DNA of 64,000 nt, from NCBI GenBank assembly GCA_947501625.1, contig CANMWN010000005.1, positions 1-64,000 of the forward strand, read 5' to 3'. Positions 56,506 through 64,000 of the stretch are shown here, piece after piece (position 1 is the stretch's first letter; each line of letters starts with the position of its first letter). The position numbers and the translations under genes were made by a program. The notes beneath the pieces are model-generated. The model did no database searches, was not told the origin of the DNA, and was given only the letters and a program-made list of their open reading frames with translations. Source of the DNA: an uncultured Flavobacteriaceae bacterium (lineage in GTDB: Bacteria; Bacteroidota; Bacteroidia; Flavobacteriales; Flavobacteriaceae).

Positions 56506-57810
56506 TTAATTTTTATAATAAGTATTTGTAACTTCTTGTCTTTTCCCTGAATTTAACACTGGTATTTCATCTACATAATTTACCTTAATATTCGCGTCTT
56601 TTCCAAGATAGCCTTTAAACTCTTCAACCAAATCTTGCTCTTTCTCTACTACTTTTGAAGTATTTAAGTTTATATTATAATCTTTTAAACCGTATTGCAC
56701 TAATTGAAATTGTTTGAAACTGCCATATTTACATAAATGATACGCTAAATGTGATGAAACTAACTCACCTGAAGTGTTATATATCATATCCAATTTCCTT
56801 CCTTCAATTCGTTCTAAAAAAGGTATTTTTCTTTCATCAATATTCATTATCGCTAGATCTCCTGTATCATATCTAATAATAGGCATCGCATAATTAAAAT
56901 AATCAGTTACAACAACTCTTCCAACTTCACCATAAGAAACTGGTTTATCTTCATCAATTGCCAATATTTCAATAAAATAACTGGCCCAATTCACTTCAAA
57001 AATATCATTGTATACTAAATTTTGTTGAGCTAAAATCCCGTTTTCATTATTAGAGTACCTTGACACCATTTGGCAATTAAAATATTTATCAATCGTAGTT
57101 TTAGTATAATCACTCAACCGCTCTGAAATTGCAATCATAGAATTCATTTTGCACTTTACAGGCTCAGCATTTGTTTTTTCTAGGTAATTTGCGATTTTTT
57201 CAAATGAACTTGCATAAGCTATTATATTTAGCGATTTAGATTCTTTATTAATTTTGTTTATTAATTGCGAAATATCCTCATCATCTAATTTATATACACT
57301 ATGTTTTTTTACATTTTTTAAAAACCCTTTTAAATTTTTCAATCCAAAATTTTTAGACCACAGTTTTATATAAATCAGTTGCTCTCCAATATTATAACCT
57401 GCTCTTGAAGCAAAAAAAACTGTATCTGCTAAATTTCTTAGATGCTTATTTTCATTTTGTAAAATTTGAAAAGGAGTACCTGTTGAACCACTTGTAGAAA
57501 CAATATTGTTGTTTTTTGAAATATACTTTTTAGACTGTAAATTTTTAAAATTATCCCTAATAATATTCTTATTTGTAATAGGAAAATCTTCTAGGTTTTG
57601 AATATCTTTATATTGGCTATAAAAAGGAACAGTTTCTAGCGCATGAGAAATTATTTTATCTCTATTAAAATTTCTAGTGTTTAATGATTCTTGTGAATGA
57701 AAGTCGTTTAATACAAGTTCAATTTGTTGTAAATGCTTTTTTATTCGACTCCCTTTTAGAGTGTCAAATACCCAAAATAAGCTTCTACGAAATTTGGTTA
57801 GTATCTTCAT
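56506..57810 (-). CDS. PaaK/CapK-like adenylate-forming enzyme
   Basis: 434 residues. The ATP-binding loop STSGSTGTPFQIL and the RYDTGDLAIM motif place it in the phenylacetate-CoA-ligase-like branch of the ANL superfamily, in which CapK-type proteins of capsule clusters belong. The N-terminal part is less conserved. Such proteins probably activate a carboxylate for a cell-surface polymer; the substrate is not known. The adjacent convergent gene is a glycosyltransferase, which supports the glycan context. Confidence 0.78.
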   Translation of the reverse strand: MKILTKFRRSLFWVFDTLKGSRIKKHLQQIELVLNDFHSQESLNTRNFNRDKIISHALETVPFYSQYKDIQNLEDFPITNKNIIRDNFKNLQSKKYISKNNNIVSTSGSTGTPFQILQNENKHLRNLADTVFFASRAGYNIGEQLIYIKLWSKNFGLKNLKGFLKNVKKHSVYKLDDEDISQLINKINKESKSLNIIAYASSFEKIANYLEKTNAEPVKCKMNSMIAISERLSDYTKTTIDKYFNCQMVSRYSNNENGILAQQNLVYNDIFEVNWASYFIEILAIDEDKPVSYGEVGRVVVTDYFNYAMPIIRYDTGDLAIMNIDERKIPFLERIEGRKLDMIYNTSGELVSSHLAYHLCKYGSFKQFQLVQYGLKDYNINLNTSKVVEKEQDLVEEFKGYLGKDANIKVNYVDEIPVLNSGKRQEVTNTYYKN

Positions 57811-57851
57811 TAATAAGCAATTTGAAGGACAATATACAAAATAAATATATG

Positions 57852-57881
57852 CATAAAAAAACCCGTTAATAAAACGGGTTT
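57852..57881 (-). terminator. Terminator after queA
   Basis: AAACCCGTT (57859-57867) pairs with AACGGGTTT (57873-57881), with a five-base loop and a run of A (T on the minus strand) to its left. It lies between queA and the PaaK/CapK-like gene and insulates the latter. Confidence 0.75.
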
Positions 57882-57887
57882 GAAATT

Positions 57888-58937
57888 TTATAAAATAAGC
57901 ATTACATCTCCATAAGAATAAAACCTATACTTTTCCTTTACTGCTTCTTCATAAGCATGTTTTAAGAAATCATGCCCTGCGAATGCAGATGTCATCATCA
58001 TTAAAGTAGATTTGGGCATATGGAAGTTGGTAATCATACTATTGGCTATAGAAAAATCATAAGGTGGGAAAATAAATTTATTAGTCCATCCTTGATAAGG
58101 GTTCAATCTTTTATTTGATGATACTGAACTTTCCAATGCTCTCATTGAAGTTGTTCCAACTGCACATACTCTTCTCTTATTATCTATCGCATTATTAATT
58201 ATTTTTGCAGCACCATCTGGAATTGTAATCTCCTCTGAATCCATTTTATGCTTCGATAAATCTTCAACTTCAACAGGATTAAACGTTCCTAAACCAACAT
58301 GCAATGTTAATTTAGCAAAATCAACGCCTTTTATTTCCAATCTTTTTAATAAATGCTTTGAAAAATGCAATCCAGCCGTTGGAGCTGCTACAGAACCTTC
58401 ATTTTGAGCGTATATTGTTTGATAACGCTCCTTATCTTTAGGCTCTACAGCCCTTTTTATATACTTTGGAAGCGGTGTTTCTCCTTCTTTCTTTAATCGC
58501 TTTCTAAACTCTTCATATGAACCATCAAACAGGAAACGTAAAGTTCTCCCTCTAGATGTAGTGTTATCAATTACTTCAGCAACTAGACTTTCATCTTCAC
58601 CAAAAAATAACTTATTACCTATTCTTATTTTTCTTGCAGGATCGACTAGTACATCCCATAAACGCTGCTCGGCATTTAATTCTCTCAATAAGAAAACTTC
58701 AATTCTTGCACCTGTTTTTTCTTTCTCACCATACAATCTTGCAGGAAAAACTTTGGTATCATTTAGCACCATCAAATCACCCTCATCAAAATAATTGATA
58801 ACATCCTTAAACATTTTATGCTCAATTGTTTGATCTTTTCTATTCAAAACCATTAAACGAGATTCATCTCTATGTTCAGCAGGATGTTCTGCTAATAATT
58901 CTGGTGGCAATTCAAAACCAAATTTGGATAACTTCAT
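57888..58937 (-). CDS. queA: S-adenosylmethionine:tRNA ribosyltransferase-isomerase
   Basis: 349 residues, standard length. It transfers the ribose moiety of SAM to 7-aminomethyl-7-deazaguanine in tRNA, making epoxyqueuosine. Visible signatures include [25 protein letters not shown] (start), [40 protein letters not shown] and the [13 protein letters not shown] segment. Its promoter is strong, and the terminator is the hairpin at 57852-57881. Confidence 0.95.
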   Translation of the reverse strand: MKLSKFGFELPPELLAEHPAEHRDESRLMVLNRKDQTIEHKMFKDVINYFDEGDLMVLNDTKVFPARLYGEKEKTGARIEVFLLRELNAEQRLWDVLVDPARKIRIGNKLFFGEDESLVAEVIDNTTSRGRTLRFLFDGSYEEFRKRLKKEGETPLPKYIKRAVEPKDKERYQTIYAQNEGSVAAPTAGLHFSKHLLKRLEIKGVDFAKLTLHVGLGTFNPVEVEDLSKHKMDSEEITIPDGAAKIINNAIDNKRRVCAVGTTSMRALESSVSSNKRLNPYQGWTNKFIFPPYDFSIANSMITNFHMPKSTLMMMTSAFAGHDFLKHAYEEAVKEKYRFYSYGDVMLIL

Positions 58938-58959
58938 GTGTTTTATTTTTTAAAGCAGG

Positions 58960-58991
58960 CAAATATACAACATTGACATAGGCGTTGTCAA
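58960..58991 (-). promoter_or_regulatory. Promoter of queA
   Basis: On the minus strand TTG (58989-58991), a 21-base spacer and TATATTTG (58960-58967) match the consensus; the ATG is 22 bases downstream. Confidence 0.6.
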
Positions 58992-59009
58992 GTGTTTGAG
59001 GTAAAAAAT

Positions 59010-60221
59010 TTATTTCGTCAATTTTTCTATATCATTCCAGAAAGTTGGATATGATTTTGAAACAACTAGCGCATCTTCAATTTCAAGATTGGTTTTAAGC
59101 AATAATGGTGCAAAAGCCATAGCCATTCTATGATCATTATAAGTAGCTATCTTAACGTTTTCTTTAATTTCGGTTGATGATTTTAAAGTCAAACTATCAT
59201 CTGTGATTAAAACTTTAGCGCCACACTTTTCTAACTCAGTTTTTAAAGCCACTAATCTATCAGTTTCTTTGATTTTAAGCGTATGCAAGCCTATTAAATG
59301 ACAAGATAAACCTAATCCAAAACAAGTTACTGCAATAGTTTGTGCAATATCAGGCGAATTACTCAAATCAAACGTTAAACTTTGCAATTGCAATTTATTT
59401 TCAACCTTACTTAATGTAATTGAATGTTCATTAAATACTGTTTTTACACCAAAATTCTTATAGATTTCAGCCAAAGCAGCATCTCCTTGCAAACTTGATT
59501 TTTTATACGAACTCAACGTAATTGTTGCATCTTCACTCAAAGCAACCAAACTATAATAATAAGAAGCAGAACTCCAATCTGACTCAACGGTAATAGTATT
59601 ATTTACTATTTCCTTTTTTGGTTTTACACTAATTTTTCCATCTTTCCATTCATTCTCTATTCCGATCTCCGAAAGCAAAGCCAATGTCATTTTTATATAA
59701 GGAACAGAAGTCACTTCTCCTTCAAATGTTATTTGCAATCCGTTTTCTAAACTAGAAGCAATTAACAACAATGCCGAAATATATTGACTACTCACACTTC
59801 CGTTGATTGTCACTTTATTTTCAGTCAATTTTTTACCAAAAATTTTTAAAGGAGGGCAACCTTCATTCTCCAAATATTGAATATTAGCACCCAAAGATTT
59901 TAAAGCATCAACCAATATTTTTATTGGTCGTTCCTTCATACGTTTTGAGCCAGTCAAGATTGTTTCTATTCCTTCAACTTGTGAAAAATAGGCAGTTAAA
60001 AAACGCATAGCCGTTCCTGCATGATGAACATCAACCACATTATCTTTTGATGAAAGTGCTTTTTTCATTACTGCAGTATCATCAGATTCACCAAGGTTTT
60101 CAATGATTAAATTTTGATAAAACTTTTGTAAAATCAATAATCGATTAGATTCACTTTTAGAACCGGTAATCGTAATCGAACCTTTTAATGGCTTTGAATA
60201 ATGAGTTAGTTTTAAATCCAA
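59010..60221 (-). CDS. aroA: 3-phosphoshikimate 1-carboxyvinyltransferase (EPSP synthase)
   Basis: 403 residues, two-domain fold. Motifs are TITGSKSESNRLLIL (substrate-binding Lys/Ser), HAGTAMRFLTAYF, RMKERPIKILVDALKSLG, DWSSASYYYSL and YNDHRMAMAFAPLLL near the C-terminus. It makes EPSP from shikimate 3-phosphate and PEP in aromatic amino-acid synthesis. It is shorter than the usual 427-440, and GTAMRF replaces the common GTAMRP. It is probably co-transcribed with the two small genes upstream. Confidence 0.94.
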   Translation of the reverse strand: MDLKLTHYSKPLKGSITITGSKSESNRLLILQKFYQNLIIENLGESDDTAVMKKALSSKDNVVDVHHAGTAMRFLTAYFSQVEGIETILTGSKRMKERPIKILVDALKSLGANIQYLENEGCPPLKIFGKKLTENKVTINGSVSSQYISALLLIASSLENGLQITFEGEVTSVPYIKMTLALLSEIGIENEWKDGKISVKPKKEIVNNTITVESDWSSASYYYSLVALSEDATITLSSYKKSSLQGDAALAEIYKNFGVKTVFNEHSITLSKVENKLQLQSLTFDLSNSPDIAQTIAVTCFGLGLSCHLIGLHTLKIKETDRLVALKTELEKCGAKVLITDDSLTLKSSTEIKENVKIATYNDHRMAMAFAPLLLKTNLEIEDALVVSKSYPTFWNDIEKLTK

Positions 60222-60224
60222 TTC

Positions 60225-60464
60225 TTACTTCTTTATAAATTTATAAAAACCAGCCATTAGCAGACCATAAACAAGAGACATTATTATTTGTAATCTTAAA
60301 AATGGTTGCCACTTACCATCAATAAAATATTCATTTTTCAAACCTTCCAAACCATCAAACCTGAAAAATCCCATGGTAATTTTTAAAAAAGTAACGATTA
60401 CAAAAAATATAATAGCAAAGCGAATAAACAAGTTTAAAAATCTAGCGTTTTTATATTGGTTCAT
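60225..60464 (-). CDS. Small two-helix membrane protein
   Basis: 79 residues with two strongly hydrophobic segments (about 9-27 and 57-76) separated by a polar loop (FRFDGLEGLKNEYFIDGKWQ). Its ATG overlaps the stop of the MazG-like gene (TAATG), and aroA follows three bases later, so it is expected to be translated as part of that group. No family recognised; I recall the same small protein at this place in other flavobacteria. Confidence 0.7.
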   Translation of the reverse strand: MNQYKNARFLNLFIRFAIIFFVIVTFLKITMGFFRFDGLEGLKNEYFIDGKWQPFLRLQIIMSLVYGLLMAGFYKFIKK

Positions 60465-60790
60465 TATTTTAATTTTTCATTGTTTTGATGTCTATCATGA
60501 TCTCTTTTGGTCTTGATTTCGAGTTTTTTATCAAATGCTTCTTGCAAATCAACTCCTATTTGATTTGCCAAGCACAATACCACAAAAACAACATCTGCCA
60601 ATTCTTCTCCTAAGTCTTTGTTCTTATCACTTTCTTTCTCACTTTGCTCACCATAACGACGTGCAATAATGCGTGCTACCTCTCCAACTTCCTCGGTCAA
60701 TTGCGCCATGTTGGTAAGTTCATTAAAATAACGAACTCCATGTTCTTGTATCCATGTGTCAACGGCTTTTTGTGCGTCTTTGATATTCAT
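60464..60790 (-). CDS. MazG-like nucleotide pyrophosphohydrolase
   Basis: 108 residues, all-alpha MazG fold. Metal-binding Glu/Asp residues are in LTEEVGEVARIIARRYG and DLGEELADVVFVVLCLA (EExxE and ExxD patterns). It hydrolyses a nucleoside triphosphate, perhaps a damaged or non-canonical one, to the monophosphate. A TAnnTTTG-type box lies at 60816-60823. Followed by the small membrane protein and aroA. Confidence 0.88.
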   Translation of the reverse strand: MNIKDAQKAVDTWIQEHGVRYFNELTNMAQLTEEVGEVARIIARRYGEQSEKESDKNKDLGEELADVVFVVLCLANQIGVDLQEAFDKKLEIKTKRDHDRHQNNEKLK

Positions 60791-60815
60791 TTAATACAAC
60801 TTATAAATTGAACTT

Positions 60816-60823
60816 CAAAGATA
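60816..60823 (-). promoter_or_regulatory. Probable -7 box of the mazG-like/aroA group
   Basis: Minus-strand TATCTTTG fits TAnnTTTG, 25 bases before the ATG; no clear -33 box. Confidence 0.45.
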
Positions 60824-60889
60824 CTCATTCTCTTCATAGTTTGTTTACTAACTTTTAAAAAGTTAAATTCGCTTACAATTTTTTAATTT

Positions 60890-61759
60890 ATGGATGCTGC
60901 TGAACTAGTAAGTCAAATTTTTCTACCGTTATCATTAGCGATAATTATGTTAGGAATGGGAATGACTTTGATTCCTGCCGATTTCACTAGAATCATAAAA
61001 TTTCCCAAAGCCATTTTAATTGGATTAACTAATCAACTATTATTTTTACCTATCATAGGTTTTTTATTAGCGGTCATATTTAATTTGAGTCCAATAATGG
61101 CTGTTGGATTAATGATTTTAGCCAGTTGTCCAGGTGGAGCAACCAGTAATTTAATAACTCAAGTTTCTAAAGGAAATATTGCGTTATCGGTAACTTTAAC
61201 TGCTATTACTAGCATTGTAAGTATTGTAACCATTCCTTTTATTTTATCCTATGCAATAGAATATTTTGGCAGTGGCTCTGAAACAACAATAAAATTACCA
61301 ATATTAGATACTATGCTACAAATAATGGTAATAACTGTGATACCAATTTCAATTGGAATGCTCATAAGAAAATACAAACCAGAATTTTCTAAACGTATGG
61401 AAAAACCAATGCGAATTGCTTCTACCGTAATTTTTATTTTGGTTTTTATTGCTGTGATAGTTGCTAATCTCGACATTTTAGGCAGAGCAATGAAAGAAGT
61501 TGGGTTAGTTACGCTGCTACTAAATATATTAACTATGGGAATAGGATATTTAACTGCAAGATTGTTTAAACTGAATTTAAAAAATGCCATCTCAATTACT
61601 GTTGAAAGTGGTATACAAAACGGAACTTTAGCATTGGTAATTGCTACAACGGTTTTAAATAATATTGAAATGGGTATTCCAACAGGAGCCTATGCTATTT
61701 GGATGTTTTTAACAGGTGGTATTTTAATGTGGCAACTTGGGAAAAGGCAAGATTCTTAG
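60890..61759 (+). CDS. Bile acid:sodium symporter (BASS) family transporter
   Basis: 289 residues with about nine or ten membrane helices. Family landmarks are LGMGMTLIPADFTRI, LMILASCPGGATSNLITQVSKGN and ITVESGIQNGTLALVIA, which line the sodium and substrate sites. The family carries organic anions, bile-acid-like compounds or keto acids; the true substrate is not known here. The gene stands alone between divergent and convergent neighbours. Confidence 0.9.
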   Translation: MDAAELVSQIFLPLSLAIIMLGMGMTLIPADFTRIIKFPKAILIGLTNQLLFLPIIGFLLAVIFNLSPIMAVGLMILASCPGGATSNLITQVSKGNIALSVTLTAITSIVSIVTIPFILSYAIEYFGSGSETTIKLPILDTMLQIMVITVIPISIGMLIRKYKPEFSKRMEKPMRIASTVIFILVFIAVIVANLDILGRAMKEVGLVTLLLNILTMGIGYLTARLFKLNLKNAISITVESGIQNGTLALVIATTVLNNIEMGIPTGAYAIWMFLTGGILMWQLGKRQDS

Positions 61760-61856
61760 TTTAGTTTGTTTCTTAACTTATTAAAATTTAACTTCGCTTA
61801 TCGTTTGATATAAACAATTAAAAAAGTTCATATCAATATAAGATAAGTGTAATATT

Positions 61857-62483
61857 TTATAAATACTCCAAAAACTCCTTTCTGGAAATCTCTTCAGCAC
61901 CTAAACTCGCTAAATGATTATTATAGATTTGGCAATCTATGAGTTTATAGTTATTAGTTTTTACTAAATGAATAAATGCTAGTTTAGAAGCATTACTTAC
62001 TTTACTAAACATACTCTCTCCGCAAAAAACAGTATTTACTTCAAGTCCATACAATCCACCAACTAACTTATCATCTTTCCAAACCTCAACTGATTTTGCA
62101 ATTCCAAATTCATGTAGTTTATTATAAGCCTCTTCCATCTCATCAGTAATCCAAGTTCCTGTTTCTCCTTGTGCTTCTCTATTTATAGTTTTACAATTGG
62201 CAATAACTTGTGAAAAAGCGGTATTAAAAGTCACTTTAAAAGTGCCTTTTTTCATTAGTTGCTTCATGCTTTTTGAAATTTTCAACTTTTCAGGAAACAA
62301 TACCATTCTTGGGTCGGGTGAATACCAAACTATAGGTTCGTCTTGAGAATACCAAGGAAAAATTCCGCTTTGATATGCCAATAACAATCGTTCAGGAGAA
62401 AGGTCTCCACCAAAGGCAACCATTCCATATTTGTTGGCTTCGGTTACTGGAGGGAATTCTAGTTTGTTGGTTAAAATACACAT
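61857..62483 (-). CDS. aat: Leucyl/phenylalanyl-tRNA--protein transferase
   Basis: 208 residues from the ATG at 62481-62483. A longer frame to 62588 exists, but its extra 35 codons run into the dispersed repeat region, and the family start is near FPPVTEANKYGMVAFGGDLSPERLL. It adds Leu or Phe to N-terminal Arg or Lys of proteins, marking them for ClpS/ClpAP. Signatures are GIFPWYSQDEPIVWYSPDPRMVLFPE and GLYGLEVNTVFCGESMFS. Confidence 0.93.
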   Translation of the reverse strand: MCILTNKLEFPPVTEANKYGMVAFGGDLSPERLLLAYQSGIFPWYSQDEPIVWYSPDPRMVLFPEKLKISKSMKQLMKKGTFKVTFNTAFSQVIANCKTINREAQGETGTWITDEMEEAYNKLHEFGIAKSVEVWKDDKLVGGLYGLEVNTVFCGESMFSKVSNASKLAFIHLVKTNNYKLIDCQIYNNHLASLGAEEISRKEFLEYL

Positions 62484-62539
62484 TAAACAAAAATAAATAA
62501 TTACTATAAAAAACACTACTTCTTTTAGATTCTTCGTAT

Positions 62540-62707
62540 CATTTCGACTCCGCTCAATGACCAACTCTAAATGACAGAATATATGCATATGTCATTATGA
62601 ACGGAAAGAATTGGAGTGAAGAATCTCTTTAAAAATTTCTCGTCATGCTGAACTAGTTTCAGCATCTCATTATATTCTATTTAGATTCCTGCATACGCAG
62701 GAATGAC
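62540..62707. repeat. Block of dispersed Bacteroidetes-type hairpin repeats
   Basis: Four recognisable pieces sit side by side: ATTTCGACTCCGCTCAATGA (from 62541), a GTCATTATGAACGG block (62591-62628), TGCTGAA/TTCAGCA (62646-62664) and ATTCCTGC/GCAGGAAT (62685-62704). GTCAT (62642-62646) and ATGAC (62703-62707) bracket the last two. Similar words are common as intergenic repeats in flavobacterial genomes (from memory). No gene is supported from 62484 to 62724. Confidence 0.75.
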
Positions 62708-62724
62708 AATATTTTGGCAAATAA

Positions 62725-62752
62725 AAAAGTCGAAACAAATGCTTCGACTTTT
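62725..62752 (-). terminator. Terminator after the DUF3127 gene
   Basis: AAAAGTCGAA (62725-62734) pairs with TTCGACTTTT (62743-62752), eight-base loop, with A-rich DNA on its left. Confidence 0.75.
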
Positions 62753-62780
62753 AAAATATTTTATGATTATCGTCCTAAAA

Positions 62781-63149
62781 CTAGAAAGGCAAATCGTCTG
62801 GTTCATCAGAAGATAAATCAGTTGCTTGCAACTCTTCCAAAGGAGGTAATTCAGTATTTTGAGGTGCTGCTGCATGTAAATTCTCAATTCTCCAACCTTG
62901 GATAGAATTGAAATACTTAGCAACTCCTTCTGGATTTATCCACTCTCTACCTCTCAAGTTAATTGAAATTTTTACATCTTGCCCAACTGCATAATTGTTC
63001 AATAAATCACATTTATCTTGAACAAACTCAATCATCAACATTTGAGGATATTGCTCATCTGTAGTTAATACTAATTCTCTCTTTCTGAAACCGCTTGCTC
63101 CAAAAGTTTGCGTTTCATTTATCAATTTAATCTTTCCTGTTACTTCCAT
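62781..63149 (-). CDS. DUF3127 single-stranded-DNA-binding-like protein
   Basis: 122 residues. The N-terminal VTGKIKLINETQTFGASGFRKRELVLTT and the FVQDKCDLL/INLRGREW stretches form an OB-fold-like pattern, as in DUF3127 proteins of Bacteroidetes. The tail is acidic and ends DDLPF, much like the SSB tail that binds partners, so a DNA- or RNA-binding role is inferred, not shown. It follows the flavin-reductase gene by nine bases on the same strand. Confidence 0.85.
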   Translation of the reverse strand: MEVTGKIKLINETQTFGASGFRKRELVLTTDEQYPQMLMIEFVQDKCDLLNNYAVGQDVKISINLRGREWINPEGVAKYFNSIQGWRIENLHAAAPQNTELPPLEELQATDLSSDEPDDLPF

Positions 63150-63158
63150 TTTCTGTAT

Positions 63159-64000
63159 TTATTTTATCAAAAGTACTTTCCAAGCACTTTCAACATCTTT
63201 TTCTTGTAAAAATTCTTTTGCAAATGTATGCTTTTTAACCGTTTCTAACCGCAATAGTTCCGGATGTTGTTCCGCAAACTTATCAACATCTTGTTGATTA
63301 GGTAAAGCATCAACATTTCCCAACATTCCTAAATCATTGCCTGTCAAAACTTCACTATTTCTTATTTCATCTGGAATGGAATCTACACCAATACCGAGTG
63401 AAGAAAGTGGTTTTGGCACTTCAAACATCCCTTTATTGGCACGAGAATACCAACTTCCGCCCATTCTAGAAACCAAATCTATTTTGTGTTGGTCAATAGC
63501 ACCGTTTTCATCCAATACTTCTTCTTTGATATGCAGTTTTACCACTTCACAAATAATCAAATTTCCTGCTCCACCTTCACTCCCGAGTTCAATAATTTCA
63601 TTGACTTTACATTCTATTTGTACAGGAGATTCTGCAACACGGAATGGCTTCACTGCATCAGACTTTAACATCGTTAAACCTGCTTTTTCAAATTCGTTTA
63701 CGCCTTCGGCATATTCGGTACTCGATAAAGACATTTGCTGTACAATATCGTAATTTACAATATTTATAACCACTTCGTTAGTCGTTTGCGCATTGACCAA
63801 TGTATGTTTAATCGTATTATCTCTTACTCTACGAGCAGGAGAAAATATCATTATTGGCGGATTGGCACTAAATACATTGAAGAAACTAAATGGTGATAAA
63901 TTTGGATTCCCATCTTTATCAATTGTACTAGCAAACGCTATTGGTCTCGGTGCAACTGAACCTAAGAGATATCCGTGAAGTTTACTAGTTTTTACGTCTT
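63159..64000 (-). CDS. Flavin-reductase-like FMN-binding protein, N-terminus cut by window edge
   Basis: The frame is open from base 64000 to the stop at 63159, about 280 residues visible. LLGSVAPRPIAFASTID, NLSPFSFFNVFSANPP and IFSPARRVRDN near the start are the flavin reductase-like domain, binding FMN. The next part gives ECKVNEIIELGSEGGAGNLIICEV, a family strand pair, followed by a helical C-terminus. An internal ATG at 63851 is not the true start because conserved sequence continues upstream. Substrate unknown. The DUF3127 gene follows on the same strand. Confidence 0.88.
   Translation of the reverse strand, partial: DVKTSKLHGYLLGSVAPRPIAFASTIDKDGNPNLSPFSFFNVFSANPPIMIFSPARRVRDNTIKHTLVNAQTTNEVVINIVNYDIVQQMSLSSTEYAEGVNEFEKAGLTMLKSDAVKPFRVAESPVQIECKVNEIIELGSEGGAGNLIICEVVKLHIKEEVLDENGAIDQHKIDLVSRMGGSWYSRANKGMFEVPKPLSSLGIGVDSIPDEIRNSEVLTGNDLGMLGNVDALPNQQDVDKFAEQHPELLRLETVKKHTFAKEFLQEKDVESAWKVLLIK

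Noticed and set aside
62484-62588. N-terminal 35-codon extension of aat
   Set aside because: The extra codons come from repeat DNA (start at a hairpin word) and the family begins near the internal ATG at 62483.
1-64000. CRISPR, prophage, transposase or biosynthetic gene cluster
   Set aside because: No spacer-repeat array, no integrase or transposase, and no NRPS/PKS or RiPP gene was found on either strand.

Overview
The window is chromosomal DNA of a member of the Flavobacteriaceae (Bacteroidetes). It is clearly AT-rich. There are TAnnTTTG promoter -7 boxes (the Bacteroidetes sigma consensus) and few Shine-Dalgarno sequences. PorT of the type IX secretion system, a giant repeat surface protein, a lipoprotein of the TamL/BamA type, DUF6090 and DUF3127 proteins, and FtsZ ending in the flavobacterial tail all fit. 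A genus cannot be given from the sequence alone. No phage, transposase, CRISPR array or rRNA was seen. The backbone is mostly housekeeping, with small accessory islets.

Layout. 1-2794: N-terminal part of a large exported repeat protein, translationally coupled to a small exported protein. 2930-8556: nfu, ubiE and porT in tandem, then a TrmH-type methylase and a TamL-like outer-membrane lipoprotein. 8667-12102: class II aldolase, accD, a thioredoxin-like lipoprotein and a lipoprotein of unknown role. 12288-14830: rpsO and pnp. 15020-18740: two convergent sigma-factor modules, (a) an ECF sigma gene with a predicted dual-membrane-spanning anti-sigma/beta-barrel protein and (b) an ECF sigma gene, a 61-residue protein and an MscS-type channel. 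18896-22445: rpoD, rpe, an M90 (MtfA-like) peptidase without a normal start codon, a tRNA-Arg and yqeY. 22555-37838: a full minus-strand dcw cluster, mraZ-rsmH-ftsL-ftsI-murE-mraY-murD-ftsW-murG-murC-ftsQ-ftsA-ftsZ, with a MraZ operator of three 10-bp repeats upstream.

38062-43654: hydrolase, engB, RluA-type synthase, DUF6090, GapN-like dehydrogenase and nitroreductase. 43706-46857: sugar aminotransferase, galE and sulfotransferase, a probable surface-glycan group. 46862-54273: fabD, YhhQ transporter, purine nucleoside phosphorylase, LacI regulator, DUF2797, GH3-like enzyme, a lipoprotein and a polyprenyl synthase. 54334-60790: rlmN, GT2 glycosyltransferase, PaaK/CapK-like protein, queA, aroA, a small membrane protein and a MazG-like pyrophosphohydrolase. 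60890-64000: BASS transporter, aat, a dispersed-repeat block, DUF3127 and a partial flavin-reductase family gene.

The genes work together in three main themes: envelope growth and division (dcw cluster, polyprenyl synthase), outer-membrane biogenesis and secretion (PorT, TamL-like, large surface protein, glycan genes), and envelope-state signalling by the two ECF modules inserted between pnp and rpoD. That last region is the best candidate for a little-described system. Functions are inferred from recognisable protein families; no database search was run.
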